Shown here piece by piece: positions 35,618-45,075 of a stretch of 64,000 bases of DNA. The DNA comes from Cloacibacterium caeni (GTDB lineage: Bacteria > Bacteroidota > Bacteroidia > Flavobacteriales > Weeksellaceae): NCBI RefSeq assembly GCF_907163125.1, contig NZ_OU015319.1, positions 2,294,001 through 2,358,000 of the forward strand, given 5' to 3'. A program made the position numbers and the translations under genes. The notes under the pieces are model-generated. The model had not been told where the DNA came from. It searched no databases and saw nothing but the letters and a program-made list of their open reading frames with translations. Within the stretch, counting starts at the first letter, position 1, and each line of letters begins with the position of its first letter.

Positions 35618-37030
35618 TTAAAAGGTGTAAGTAGCCACTGAATTAGATGGCAATGAAGTTGCTACAGATTTACCATCAAAGGTAATATTAAAATTTTCAA
35701 CTTCTGTTCCTTCATTTAAAACAATTAAAGCTATTTTGCCTTCTGGTGTTTTAAAAGCTACTGTACTTAAATTTCCTACTTGTGTAGAACCTATTCTTTG
35801 TGAATTTTGAGGTACAAATTTAGAAGCATGAGCAATGATGTAATACGCTACATTTTTAGTGTAAGATTCAGCAGAATTGATAGTGATTGCTCCTTTACAT
35901 TGAGTACAACCTCCTGGAGTAAATGGTTGGAATTGTGCGTCATTTGCTAAATTCCATTCTAATGCAATTTTGCTCCAATTTCTCATGGTTCCAATGATTA
36001 CATTTTTGGTATGCCAAATAAAGTCTCCTGCAAAAGTTCCTGTAGAACCCGTCCATTGTTCTGTGAAATACAGATTTTTATTTGGAAATGCGTTCTTTAC
36101 AACACCAAGAGCTGAAACATCTCCCGCATAAAGATGGAATGCAGATCCGTCTACATATTGTGCAGCTTCTGGGTCTTGGAGAATGGTAATAGGATATTCT
36201 GGTTTATCGCAATTATGGTCGTACAATACTATTTTTGTAGCAATATTGGCTGCTCTAAAAGCAGGACCTAAATTGTTTTTTATGAAATCTCTTTGTTGTT
36301 CTGCAGTCATATACATACTTGGGTTATTCCCAGGATGTAACGGTTCGTTTTGAGGAGTAATGGCGTCAATGGTGATTCCATTTTTCTTCATTTCCTGAAT
36401 ATATTTCACGAAATATTCTGCATAAACTTGATAATATTCAGTTTTCAGGCTTCCTCCTATGCTTTTTCCGTTGTCCTTCATCCAAACTGGTGGTGACCAA
36501 GGTGCGCCAATGATTTTAATATCTGGATTAATGGCTAAAATTTCTTTTAACATATCAATCACTGGTTGGTCTTTTTCTAAGCTGAATTCGCTCAGGTCTT
36601 CGTCTGTTTGACCTGCGGGAACATCATCATAAGAAAAGACAGAACTGTTAAGATCTGATGCGCCAATACTTAATCTAAGATAACTTACACCTATGGATTG
36701 TTCTGATTTTCCGAAAATATCTTGAAGAAGTTCTTTTTTCTTCGCTGGAGATAATTGATTGATTACCTCTACGCTTCCTCCGGTAAGAGTATACCCAAAA
36801 CCATCTACGGTTTGGAATTTTTCTGAAGGATTGATGAGAATATTTTGAAAATTATTTTGTGGATTATCAAAAACAAGATTGTTTTGTTTTTGAAGTTTTA
36901 AAGTTTCATCAGCATTAGTTTGCCAATATTCTATTGTTTGTGGAGCTTCTATTTTTGTAAAAGAATTACATGAGATAAGAGAAGCTATAGAGCCTAAAAC
37001 TAAGGCGGGGATCATTTTTTTTAGAACCAT
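35618..37030 (-). CDS. glycoside hydrolase family 30 lipoprotein
   Basis: This 470-residue protein begins with a lipoprotein signal (ALVLGSIASLISCNSF, lipobox cysteine at residue 21), so it is probably displayed on the outer membrane. It has IGAPWSPPVWMKDNG, acid/base motif ITPQNEPLHPGNNP near 222 and nucleophile in LYFTEQWTGS near 318. It diverges from the second GH30 of the locus, suggesting surface versus periplasmic action on the same beta-glucan. It is the first enzyme gene after susD. Confidence 0.88.
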   Translation of the reverse strand: MVLKKMIPALVLGSIASLISCNSFTKIEAPQTIEYWQTNADETLKLQKQNNLVFDNPQNNFQNILINPSEKFQTVDGFGYTLTGGSVEVINQLSPAKKKELLQDIFGKSEQSIGVSYLRLSIGASDLNSSVFSYDDVPAGQTDEDLSEFSLEKDQPVIDMLKEILAINPDIKIIGAPWSPPVWMKDNGKSIGGSLKTEYYQVYAEYFVKYIQEMKKNGITIDAITPQNEPLHPGNNPSMYMTAEQQRDFIKNNLGPAFRAANIATKIVLYDHNCDKPEYPITILQDPEAAQYVDGSAFHLYAGDVSALGVVKNAFPNKNLYFTEQWTGSTGTFAGDFIWHTKNVIIGTMRNWSKIALEWNLANDAQFQPFTPGGCTQCKGAITINSAESYTKNVAYYIIAHASKFVPQNSQRIGSTQVGNLSTVAFKTPEGKIALIVLNEGTEVENFNITFDGKSVATSLPSNSVATYTF

Positions 37031-37126
37031 AACATTTATTTTTAATATTCAAAAAAACTGCTGCACGATAATATGCGCAGCAATTTTTTTAGAATAAGGT
37101 TATATAAATTCTAATTTGATATAAGA

Positions 37127-38602
37127 TTAATAACCAGCGTTTTGAGTTAAATTAGGGTTTTTATCTAACTGAGATTGAGGAACTGGCCAAAGTAATCTTT
37201 GTTCTGTAAGATTATTAACATAACCTAACTTGTTACCTTTTCCATCAGTTCTGGCTTTAATAACTTCTAAAGCTTTACCTGTTCTCTTAAGATCAAACCA
37301 ACGTTGCCCTTCAAATGCCAACTCTAGCAATCTTTCTTTAAGGATTTTGTTAATACCATCGGTTTCACTTGTGATAGTAATAGGGTTTAAACTTACTCTA
37401 CCTCTTACTTGGTTTACTAAAGCTGCCGCCCCAGTAAAGTCTCCTAATTTCACTTTAGCTTCTGCTTTTAATAATAGTAAGTCTGCATATCTAAGAATAT
37501 ATATATGTTGGGTGCCATCTTGTATTCTTTGTTTGTATGCAAATGGATAGTTATTTTTGTCAGTCCAATAAGCATCGCTAACTCCTATATCAAACTTTAT
37601 AGAGTTTGTTTTTCTAATATTATCATTTTGTGCATCAAAAGCGTTTACTAAATCATGAGTCGGTAAATTAAATCTTTGCCATCCATCACCAATAAACATA
37701 CCTGTTCCCCACCACCAGATATTACTTGCATCTGAATTAATTTCTAATATAGATTCTACATTAGCATTGTGGTTTCCGTCAAATAATTGATTGTAGTCTG
37801 GCAATAAACTGTAATCACCTGCCAGTTGATCTACATGCTGGATTACTTTATTGTAATCTGGGTTTGGCTTTGTTGCATAAACTTTTGCCAATAATGCATG
37901 GGCTACTCCTTTTGTTGCTCTGTATTTACTTACTGAAGCATTAGGAGCTGCAGCTAGAGCACCTTCTAAATCTGATATTATAAAAGAGTAAACCTCTTCT
38001 TTTGTCTTTCTTGCAGGATAAATTTGGCTATATACTTCATCAAAATTCTCTGAAGTAACAGAAGTAACTGACTTGGTAACTAATGGGACATCACCCCATA
38101 ATTGAACCGCATGAAAATAATACAACGCTCTTACAATAGCAGCTTCAGCTTTCATTTCTGCTTTACGTTCTGCAGTTAAAGCAGGGTCTTTAATTCCATC
38201 TACAAAATTAAGAACTTTATTACAGTTATTAATTAATTCATAAATAGCTTCCCAGTTTCTTTTAACATTTCCGTTAGTAGATAAAATTCTGTACTCTGCT
38301 TGTTGTCTGTTATCTTGATTATCCCCACTTACGTATGCTTCATCAGTTTGCATAGATCCATTCGCAAAATAATCTAATTGCCAATAGTTGGAATGCCCAA
38401 ACCCTGGACCAACATACATGGTTTTCATTAGATCTTCAGCTTCAGAAGCTTTCGTATAAGGCGTTTCACTAACCTCGACAGGTCTGTCTGTTATGGGCTC
38501 TGTATCTAGATAATCTGAACAAGACACAGTACCTAAACTAAGACCAGCTCCCAATAGTATAAAATATAAACCTTTGTTTAATATTCTTTTATTTAGTTTC
38601 AT
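37127..38602 (-). CDS. SusD/RagB-family glycan-binding lipoprotein
   Basis: This 491-residue protein has a lipoprotein signal (LSLGTVSCSDYLDTEP). It carries TPR-like SusD helices (EAAIVRALYYFHAVQLWGDVPLV in parts, ELAFEGQRWFDLKRTG near 430) and ends WPVPQSQLDKNPNLTQNAGY, a typical SusD tail. SusD forms the lid over the SusC barrel and binds the glycan on the cell surface. It lies 19 bases after susC. Confidence 0.95.
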   Translation of the reverse strand: MKLNKRILNKGLYFILLGAGLSLGTVSCSDYLDTEPITDRPVEVSETPYTKASEAEDLMKTMYVGPGFGHSNYWQLDYFANGSMQTDEAYVSGDNQDNRQQAEYRILSTNGNVKRNWEAIYELINNCNKVLNFVDGIKDPALTAERKAEMKAEAAIVRALYYFHAVQLWGDVPLVTKSVTSVTSENFDEVYSQIYPARKTKEEVYSFIISDLEGALAAAPNASVSKYRATKGVAHALLAKVYATKPNPDYNKVIQHVDQLAGDYSLLPDYNQLFDGNHNANVESILEINSDASNIWWWGTGMFIGDGWQRFNLPTHDLVNAFDAQNDNIRKTNSIKFDIGVSDAYWTDKNNYPFAYKQRIQDGTQHIYILRYADLLLLKAEAKVKLGDFTGAAALVNQVRGRVSLNPITITSETDGINKILKERLLELAFEGQRWFDLKRTGKALEVIKARTDGKGNKLGYVNNLTEQRLLWPVPQSQLDKNPNLTQNAGY

Positions 38603-38621
38603 AATTGATAATTTTTGATGA

Positions 38622-41396
38622 TTAGAAATTAGCTTTTAAACCGAATACAAATGTTCTTACTTGTGGATAAGTTCCATAATCAATACCTAAAACACCATTT
38701 GTTGTAGCAAAAGCATTCACTTCTGGATCAAATCCTGAATAATTAGTCCATGTATATAAGTTTTGACCTGTTACATAAACATTAAGTTTAGTTACACCCT
38801 TAAACGGTTGAGCAAAATTATACCCCAAAGTAACACTCTTTAATTTTATATATGATCCATCTTCAATAAATCTGTCTGAAACTAATTTAGCATTTTGAGC
38901 ATTTGCTTTAGGTACATTTGTAATATCACCTGGGGTAGTCCATCTATTAAGTACTATTGTTGATTGGTTTTTATGGTCATCCATCATTTCTAGTTCAAAA
39001 CGAGAAGCGTTATAAATATCACCTCCTTGAGAACCCGTTACTAAAAGATCCATATACCAATTTTTATAGGTAAAGTTATTGGTAAAGCCGAAAGTAAAGT
39101 CAGGGTTTGGATCACCAATAAAAGTTCTATCACCTGCACTTAACATTCCGTTTCCGTCCAAGTCTTTATAAATAATTTCTCCTGTATTAGAATCTACTCC
39201 ACCATATTTATATCCATAGAAAGAACTTATTGGTTGGTCTGCTGCAAATCTTACTAAATTACCAGCACTTGGTATTCCTGCCTTATCAAGAACAGGTACA
39301 TACTTCAATTCCAAAACTTTCGACTTATTAAATGATATGTTAAAGTTGGTATTCCAAGAAAAATCAGTGTTTTTAAAGTTAACTGTATTCAAAGTAAACT
39401 CCATCCCTTTATTTTCCATTGAACCTACATTTCTTAAAACATCAGGAATTCCAAGCCCAATCGGTATTGACATAATCAAATCGTCTGTTTTTCTTTTATA
39501 GAAATCTGCAGTTAACTTAATTCTGTTATTTAAAAATCCTAAATCTACACCAAAGTTAGTATCTGTAGTGGTTTCCCAGGCTACATCACTACCTGTCTGG
39601 TAAGGAGACCATGCACCCCCATCCTTATTAAGTCTTTCTAGATTGTAGTATGCATAAGCTGGTATTCCTGAGGCATTACCTGCTTTACCCCAACCTCCTC
39701 TGATTTTAAATTCAGATATCGTAGAATTGTCTTGAAGGAAGTTTTCATTTGAAATATTCCATGAAGCAGAAACTCCAGGGAAGAATCCCCATCTTTTATC
39801 TGGATTAAGCGCTGAACTTCCATTTTCACGGAAAACAGCCATAACAGTATATTTATTATTTAGTGTGTAAACTAATCTTCCAAAGAATGATAACTCTTTT
39901 AAAATATCTTTTCTAAATATTTCTCCATGAGAAGGATTTGTTTCATCATAAACAAACGAAGATTGCATTGGATCTGCAAATTGGCTTCCCCAATAGTATT
40001 GACCACTATTCATCCTTTCATGCATTTGTAGTCCCGCCAACACGCCAAGGTCATGATTACCAGATTTAAGAGTATAATTTAATGTGTTCTCAAAATTAAA
40101 ATCACGGAAAGTTAAATCATTTTTAGAACCACTACCTTTTTGTTGTCTTCCCCATTCTGAACGATAAGGGTCTAGGAATTTATCATTTGTTGAGTTAATA
40201 TAATCTAATGATGCTGCAGATTTCCAAACTAAATTTTTAAGGATATTAACTTCAATTCCTAAATTTGATAAAAATCTCTGTGTATGTGTTTTGTCTGATT
40301 CTCTGTTCATAAAAGAAACTGGGTTTTCCCAACCACCCGTAAAAGGGTTTAGAGCAAACTGCCCATCTTTGTACCCGTTCAAATAATTTCCAGAACTGTC
40401 AGTAGGTCTAACTTTCACTTCACTACCATATGCAGGCATAAAAGTTGGTGTAGTTAAGGCTGATAAAATTACCCCACCTTGTGCTCCCGCATTGTTATCT
40501 GCTGTATTTTTTGAGTTTGTGTTAATATAATTTAAACTAGATGTTACCTTAAGCCAATTCGTTACTTTTGCATCTAAATTTACTTTTGCAGAGGTTCTTC
40601 CAAAATCAGATGGAGATACAATTCCTGCAATATTTTGATATCCTAAAGCGGTATAAGCCCTAACATTCTCATTACCAAAAGCATAGTTTACATTGTAGTT
40701 TTGGTCAAATCCAGTAGTATATACCTTTTTAACCCAATCTGTATTAATACCTGCATACATTGGATCATTGATTGTATTTAACCAAGCAGGATTAATTTCT
40801 GATATTAAAGCTTTATATTGTTCTAGATTAAGAACATCAACGTTATCTACTTTATTTGAAACTCCCCAATAAGCATTAAAGTTAAGTTGAGATTTATTTG
40901 TTTTTCCTCTTTTAGTCGTAACAATTACTACACCAGCAGAACCATTAATACCATATATTGCTGCAGAAGTCGCATCTTTAAGAACGGTAATATCTACAAT
41001 GTCATCTGGGTTAATTCCACTAATATCTTTGGTCTGAATTCCATCTACTACATAAAGTGGATCTACACCAGAAGAAATAGAGTTATTCCCTCTGATTTTA
41101 ATGTTTAAAGCTTGCCCTGGTTTACCCGAGTTTTGTACTACACTTACCCCCGCTGCTGTTCCTTGCAAAGCTTGAGTCACGTTATAAATTGGTCTGTCTT
41201 CAAAAACATCTGCTTTGATGTTTTCAATTGCACTGGTTGCATTTTTCTTTTTTACAGAACCATAACCAATCAGAACCACCTCATCTATTTTCTTCTCTTT
41301 TATAGCTGAAGAATCGCTTTTAATTTGAGCCTGAAAACTTGAGGTAAAATAAAGAACTGCTATCAGTCCTAACCCTTTTTTAATATTCATGTTCAT
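38622..41396 (-). CDS. SusC/RagA-family TonB-linked outer-membrane transporter
   Basis: About 924 residues, taking the ATG at 41,396 (MNMNIKKGLGLIAVLYFTSSFQAQ as signal region); the one at 41,390 is equally possible. It goes almost directly from the signal to a KIDEVVLIGYGS TonB-box-like stretch and the plug (VYVVDGI-type segment LYVVDGIQTKD, ATSAAIYGINGSAGVV). The CarboxypepD_reg-like domain common in SusC proteins is missing, making it a short SusC. The barrel ends with an aromatic (GLKANF). It imports oligosaccharides with its SusD partner. Confidence 0.94.
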   Translation of the reverse strand: MNMNIKKGLGLIAVLYFTSSFQAQIKSDSSAIKEKKIDEVVLIGYGSVKKKNATSAIENIKADVFEDRPIYNVTQALQGTAAGVSVVQNSGKPGQALNIKIRGNNSISSGVDPLYVVDGIQTKDISGINPDDIVDITVLKDATSAAIYGINGSAGVVIVTTKRGKTNKSQLNFNAYWGVSNKVDNVDVLNLEQYKALISEINPAWLNTINDPMYAGINTDWVKKVYTTGFDQNYNVNYAFGNENVRAYTALGYQNIAGIVSPSDFGRTSAKVNLDAKVTNWLKVTSSLNYINTNSKNTADNNAGAQGGVILSALTTPTFMPAYGSEVKVRPTDSSGNYLNGYKDGQFALNPFTGGWENPVSFMNRESDKTHTQRFLSNLGIEVNILKNLVWKSAASLDYINSTNDKFLDPYRSEWGRQQKGSGSKNDLTFRDFNFENTLNYTLKSGNHDLGVLAGLQMHERMNSGQYYWGSQFADPMQSSFVYDETNPSHGEIFRKDILKELSFFGRLVYTLNNKYTVMAVFRENGSSALNPDKRWGFFPGVSASWNISNENFLQDNSTISEFKIRGGWGKAGNASGIPAYAYYNLERLNKDGGAWSPYQTGSDVAWETTTDTNFGVDLGFLNNRIKLTADFYKRKTDDLIMSIPIGLGIPDVLRNVGSMENKGMEFTLNTVNFKNTDFSWNTNFNISFNKSKVLELKYVPVLDKAGIPSAGNLVRFAADQPISSFYGYKYGGVDSNTGEIIYKDLDGNGMLSAGDRTFIGDPNPDFTFGFTNNFTYKNWYMDLLVTGSQGGDIYNASRFELEMMDDHKNQSTIVLNRWTTPGDITNVPKANAQNAKLVSDRFIEDGSYIKLKSVTLGYNFAQPFKGVTKLNVYVTGQNLYTWTNYSGFDPEVNAFATTNGVLGIDYGTYPQVRTFVFGLKANF

Positions 41397-41495
41397 AATA
41401 TATTTTTTTATCTCATTTTGAGACAATAAATTTAAATGAATTTAGTTAAGAAAAAAATAATTTCTTAATAATTTTAATTTTTCGTTTATTTGAGA

Positions 41496-41503
41496 TACTT
41501 TTG
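41496..41503 (+). promoter_or_regulatory. candidate -7 element for the MFS/Nudix operon
   Basis: TACTTTTG fits TAnnTTTG 85 bases before the MFS ATG. No -33 TTG is found at the right distance, consistent with regulated or weak use. Nearby GGAGTGGTCAAAATCC and GGAGTAAAACC (41,504-41,536) form a loose direct repeat that could bind the Nudix regulator. Confidence 0.3.
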
Positions 41504-41547
41504 GAGTGGTCAAAATCCCTTTTTAGGAGTAAAACCTCTTATTTTTT

Positions 41548-41577
41548 CAAAAATATTTTAACTAAAAATAGCGTCAA
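41548..41577 (-). promoter_or_regulatory. promoter of the susCD operon
   Basis: On the minus strand TTG at 41,577-41,575 and TATTTTTG at 41,555-41,548 are separated by 19 bases, a good Bacteroidota promoter. It would give a leader of about 145 bases before susC. It lies in the 192-bp divergent region shared with the MFS/Nudix genes. Confidence 0.6.
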
Positions 41578-41588
41578 CTTCTAACATT

Positions 41589-42788
41589 ATGTTAATAAAC
41601 AAGAAAAAAAAATCACTTAATGTTAACTTAATGTTAAGTTTCATAGTCTTTTCTATGCTCCTTAATTCTATGAGCATTATCATATTACAACTTTCCCAAA
41701 ATGCTCAGCACACCTATACAGGATTAGGCATTTTAGAATTTTTCAAAGACATTCCTGTGGCTTTAGTCTCTGTTTTTTTCGTTGACTCTATTAAAAGAAA
41801 AAGCTTTTATCTCTCACTAGCTATTGCATTATTTATTTGCGCAGTTTGCAGTTTTAGTATTCCATTTTTAACAGAATTTTGGTTTTTAAAAATTTGGTTT
41901 GTTCTTATAGGAATTTCTTTTTCTATTGGTAAAATATGTGTTTTCAGCATCATTAAAAATACTACATCTAATGAAAAAGATTTTTCTGTAACTATGAGTA
42001 GAACGGAGGCTGCTTTTATGCTAGGTATATTTATTGTAAATATGGAGTTTGCAATTATTTTGAGCAGTAATTATCAAGAGTTTTGGAGATTTGGATTTTG
42101 GTTGGTCGGATTTATTTCGTTGTGGACCGCCATCCAACTAATTAAATATCATAAAACGCAACCCTCAGAAGAAACCATTTCTAATACGACTTCAAAAATA
42201 GATTTTAGAATATTAACAGACAAAAAAGTTTTATTCTTTCTCTCATTGATATCCTTAATCATTTTTGCCGAACAAATATTTAATTCATGGCTTCCCATTT
42301 TTTATAAAAACTCACTTAATTCTTCTGCTTTTTTTGCACTCCAATCTTCTGCTTTCTTAGCCTTTTTTTCCTTTTTAGGTAGAATTATCACATCAAAAGC
42401 AGTTAAAAGATTTAGTCCAATGAAAATCTTTTACACCAGTTTAATTTCAGGAATAATCTTAATTATTTCCGCATATTTTCTTGGTCAAGAAAATGGTCTA
42501 GGCGTAAAAATTTTATTGTTTATTTTTCCGCTTATTGGTTTCTTCATTGCACCGCTTTATCCTATGCTAAATTCCAAATTTTTAGCAAATTATCCCGAAA
42601 GAAAAATTAGCAGAATGGTTTCATTCATTATTTTATTCACTTCTTTAGGCGGTTCTATAGGTTCTATAAGCACTGCATATATTTTTCAAAAAAATTTAGC
42701 AAATTATTACTTGTTATTTGCTTCAATTCCCTTAATTTTGATTCTGATTCTTTCTTCTTTTTTTTCTATCAAAGAAAAAATGTACTAA
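41589..42788 (+). CDS. MFS transporter, probable sugar importer
   Basis: This 399-residue protein has about twelve hydrophobic segments and short loops, such as FYLSLAIALFICAVCSF and LLFIFPLIGFFIAPLYPML. It is an MFS permease; short loops and GGSIGSI near residue 355 fit a sugar or metabolite transporter. It is divergent from the susCD operon and ends 7 bases before the Nudix regulator, so it likely carries the released sugar across the inner membrane. Confidence 0.82.
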   Translation: MLINKKKKSLNVNLMLSFIVFSMLLNSMSIIILQLSQNAQHTYTGLGILEFFKDIPVALVSVFFVDSIKRKSFYLSLAIALFICAVCSFSIPFLTEFWFLKIWFVLIGISFSIGKICVFSIIKNTTSNEKDFSVTMSRTEAAFMLGIFIVNMEFAIILSSNYQEFWRFGFWLVGFISLWTAIQLIKYHKTQPSEETISNTTSKIDFRILTDKKVLFFLSLISLIIFAEQIFNSWLPIFYKNSLNSSAFFALQSSAFLAFFSFLGRIITSKAVKRFSPMKIFYTSLISGIILIISAYFLGQENGLGVKILLFIFPLIGFFIAPLYPMLNSKFLANYPERKISRMVSFIILFTSLGGSIGSISTAYIFQKNLANYYLLFASIPLILILILSSFFSIKEKMY

Positions 42789-42795
42789 ACAAATA

Positions 42796-43545
42796 ATGAT
42801 CATGAAACTTGATGACTCCAAAAATAAGATGACGCTTCAAGAATTGATTGATACTAATAATTTTATCAATCAATTATCTGTAGATTGTGCTATCTTTGGC
42901 TTTCACGACAAATCTTTAAAGATTTTATTACTTAAATATCACGAGCTCAATCTTTGGGCAATCCCTGGTGGTTTTATTTTCGAAGATGAGCACTTAGATG
43001 ATGCTGCTTATAGAATTTTATACGAAAGAACGCATCTACAAGATGTCTATTTACAACAATTTCACGCATTTGGTGGAATAGACAGAACCGAGAAAAAAAA
43101 TCCTCACCGCCAGTTATTAGCTAACAAAGGGATAAAAATAAGTAAAGAACATTGGATTAATAAGAGATTTGTCACCATAGGGTATTACGCATTAATTGAT
43201 TACACTATTTCACACACCTTCCCAGATGCTTTTAATGAAACTTGTGCTTGGTTTGATGTAAATCAACTCCCTGAAATGGCTTTTGATCATAAAGAAATCA
43301 TTGATAAAGGCTTAGAACATCTTAGAAAAACGCTAGATTATGACATTGTAGGAAGCAACCTGCTGCCAGAAAAATTCACCATGAAAGATTTGCAAAATCT
43401 GTATGAAGCCATCTTGGGAGAAAAATTCAGAAGAAACAACTTTCAGCGTAAAATGCTCAGCTTAAATATTTTAGACAGACACGAAAAACTTTTTAGCGGC
43501 TCTGCAAATAAAGCACCTTATCTTTATTCTTTTAAGAAAAAATAA
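42796..43545 (+). CDS. Nudix-type transcriptional regulator of sugar catabolism (NrtR/AraR-like)
   Basis: This 249-residue protein has an N-terminal Nudix fold (VDCAIFGFHDKSLKILLLKY, WAIPGGFIFEDEHLDDAAYR in parts) and a C-terminal winged helix (LPEKFTMKDLQNLYEAILGE near residue 193). In the Nudix box the catalytic REUxEE is replaced by RILYERT, so it should bind a ligand without hydrolysing it. Regulators of this architecture control sugar loci in Bacteroidota. Its position beside the divergent susCD operon and downstream of a transporter suggests it controls both. Confidence 0.87.
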   Translation: MIMKLDDSKNKMTLQELIDTNNFINQLSVDCAIFGFHDKSLKILLLKYHELNLWAIPGGFIFEDEHLDDAAYRILYERTHLQDVYLQQFHAFGGIDRTEKKNPHRQLLANKGIKISKEHWINKRFVTIGYYALIDYTISHTFPDAFNETCAWFDVNQLPEMAFDHKEIIDKGLEHLRKTLDYDIVGSNLLPEKFTMKDLQNLYEAILGEKFRRNNFQRKMLSLNILDRHEKLFSGSANKAPYLYSFKKK

Positions 43546-43568
43546 ATTTTTCAAAATATTATAAAATA

Positions 43569-43598
43569 AAAAAGCCTTCTCTTTTGAGAAGGCTTCTT
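43569..43598 (+). terminator. terminator of the MFS/Nudix operon
   Basis: AAGCCTTCTC and GAGAAGGCTT pair around TTTT, preceded by A and followed by a short T/A tract. Confidence 0.8.
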
Positions 43599-43600
43599 AA

Positions 43601-43622
43601 TGTACCCCAGACGGGGCTACCT
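43601..43622 (-). other. tRNA-3'-end-like sequence, candidate attachment site
   Basis: Read on the minus strand, GGTAGCCCCGTCTGGGGTAC then A resembles the T-arm and acceptor end of a bacterial tRNA without the rest of the gene. It lies between the chromosomal backbone and the integrase, where an att site of an integrative element is expected. No second copy was noticed in the window. Confidence 0.4.
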
Positions 43623-43737
43623 TAATTTTTTTCCTATTTTTAATCTTCTTAACTCATTTATATTCAGTATATTTGGATTTGGAGGGGAAAGGTTATAATT
43701 AAATTTACCTTGTTTTTTTCGCTTTTATTTTAAAAAT

Positions 43738-43761
43738 GTTCCCCCTTTTGTTCCCCCTTTT
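43738..43761 (+). repeat. tandem 12-bp repeat upstream of the integrase
   Basis: GTTCCCCCTTTT occurs twice in tandem, 25 bases before the integrase ATG. Tandem G/C-rich repeats here may be arm-type recombinase sites or lie in the att region. Confidence 0.55.
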
Positions 43762-43785
43762 ATTAACTTAATCTAATTTGAATTT

Positions 43786-45015
43786 ATGATAAAATATGTT
43801 TTTGAATTAAGAAAGGACAAAGTAACTCAAGATGGCTTAATGCCAATCAGAATATTGTTTAGAATAGGCAGTTCAGTAATAAAGCGTAATACTGGCTTAA
43901 ATTGCAAACCAGAAGATTGGCAAAACAATAGAGTAAAAGCCAATACAAAAAAAGAAAAATATTACGGATATGATTCTATTAATGAAAAACTTTCGGAGAT
44001 TGAATTTAAAATTCAAGACATTTCACTTTTTTTCAGGGCTAGTAAAATAAAACCAACGAAGGAACTTTTTCTTGAGAAATATGATTATGAAGAAAAGGTA
44101 GTTATTACTACTGAATACGAAATTTTTAAATGTTTTGAAGAATACATTGAAAAAGGAAAATTAACCAAAACACCAAATACAATAAAAGGTCAAATTACAG
44201 TAAAAAATTATTTAGAGCTCTTTTGTAAAGAAAAAAACATTTCGCTTTCTTTTGATGAAGTAAATAATGATTTTTTTGAATCATTAAGAGATTACTCCTA
44301 TGAAGTAAAAAAAATGAAACAGAACTACTTTGCTAAAGTAATTAAGGTTTTAAAATCATTTCTGAATTGGGCGATAGAAAAAGGATACAACACTAATCGT
44401 GAATTTGAAAAATTCAAAGCTGCTGAACATGATATTGACATTGTTTTTTTGACTTTTGAAGAATTAATGAACTTGTACAATTATCAATTTGAAAGTGATA
44501 GACTTTCTCAAGCAAGAGACTTCTATTGTATGGGTTGTTTTACAGGATTAAGATTTTCTGATTTATCAAAACTACACCTAGCTAATATTTCCGAGGATCA
44601 TATTGTCCTTTCTATCCAGAAAACGAAAACCCAAAACCACGCCATTAAACTCAATAAATACGCAAAAGCTATTTTGGAAAAATACAAAGGAACAATCTAT
44701 GAACCGTTACCTATAATTTCCTCTCAAAAATTTAATGAATACATCAAGGAATGTTGTGATTTAGTGGAAATCAATCAACTTTTTACTATTCATTGGTTTG
44801 TTGGTAATAAGAAAAAATCTTTAACTCAACCAAAATATAAATTTATTACAAGCCATACTGCAAGAAAAACATTCATAACCAATTCTCTACTTTTGGGAAT
44901 GGAACCGAAAGCCATTAAGAAAATTGCAAACATCAAAAAAGATGCAGTTTTAGACAAATACATGAAAGTAACAGAAGCTTTTACAGATGAGCAAATGGAT
45001 AAGGCATGGAGATAA
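43786..45015 (+). CDS. tyrosine recombinase/integrase of the mobile element
   Basis: This 409-residue protein has an N-terminal arm-binding domain (to about 100), a SAM-like core-binding domain (about 115-215) and a catalytic domain. The catalytic domain contains CFTGLRFSDL with the first arginine near residue 254, SHTARKTF with HxxR near 360, and DKYMKV with the tyrosine near 395. It should integrate and excise the element. It is the first gene right of the att-like sequence. Confidence 0.93.
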   Translation: MIKYVFELRKDKVTQDGLMPIRILFRIGSSVIKRNTGLNCKPEDWQNNRVKANTKKEKYYGYDSINEKLSEIEFKIQDISLFFRASKIKPTKELFLEKYDYEEKVVITTEYEIFKCFEEYIEKGKLTKTPNTIKGQITVKNYLELFCKEKNISLSFDEVNNDFFESLRDYSYEVKKMKQNYFAKVIKVLKSFLNWAIEKGYNTNREFEKFKAAEHDIDIVFLTFEELMNLYNYQFESDRLSQARDFYCMGCFTGLRFSDLSKLHLANISEDHIVLSIQKTKTQNHAIKLNKYAKAILEKYKGTIYEPLPIISSQKFNEYIKECCDLVEINQLFTIHWFVGNKKKSLTQPKYKFITSHTARKTFITNSLLLGMEPKAIKKIANIKKDAVLDKYMKVTEAFTDEQMDKAWR

Positions 45016-45019
45016 AGTT

Positions 45020-45041
45020 ATTGCATATTGCGATATGCAAT
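45020..45041. promoter_or_regulatory. palindromic operator, copy 1
   Basis: ATTGCATATTGCGATATGCA then AT, a 22-bp near-perfect palindrome. It is the exact reverse complement of the copy at 45,076-45,097, 34 bases away. Confidence 0.75.
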
Positions 45042-45075
45042 AATGCTAATTTGTAATTCAATTTTTTTTAATAAT

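Noticed and set aside
40887-41309. Plus-strand small frames rich in Tyr, Ile and Asn within susC
   Set aside because: They are shadows of the SusC plug-domain codons on the other strand.
43601-43622. Complete tRNA gene
   Set aside because: Only a T-arm/acceptor-like end can be made out; no anticodon or D arm follows in either direction.
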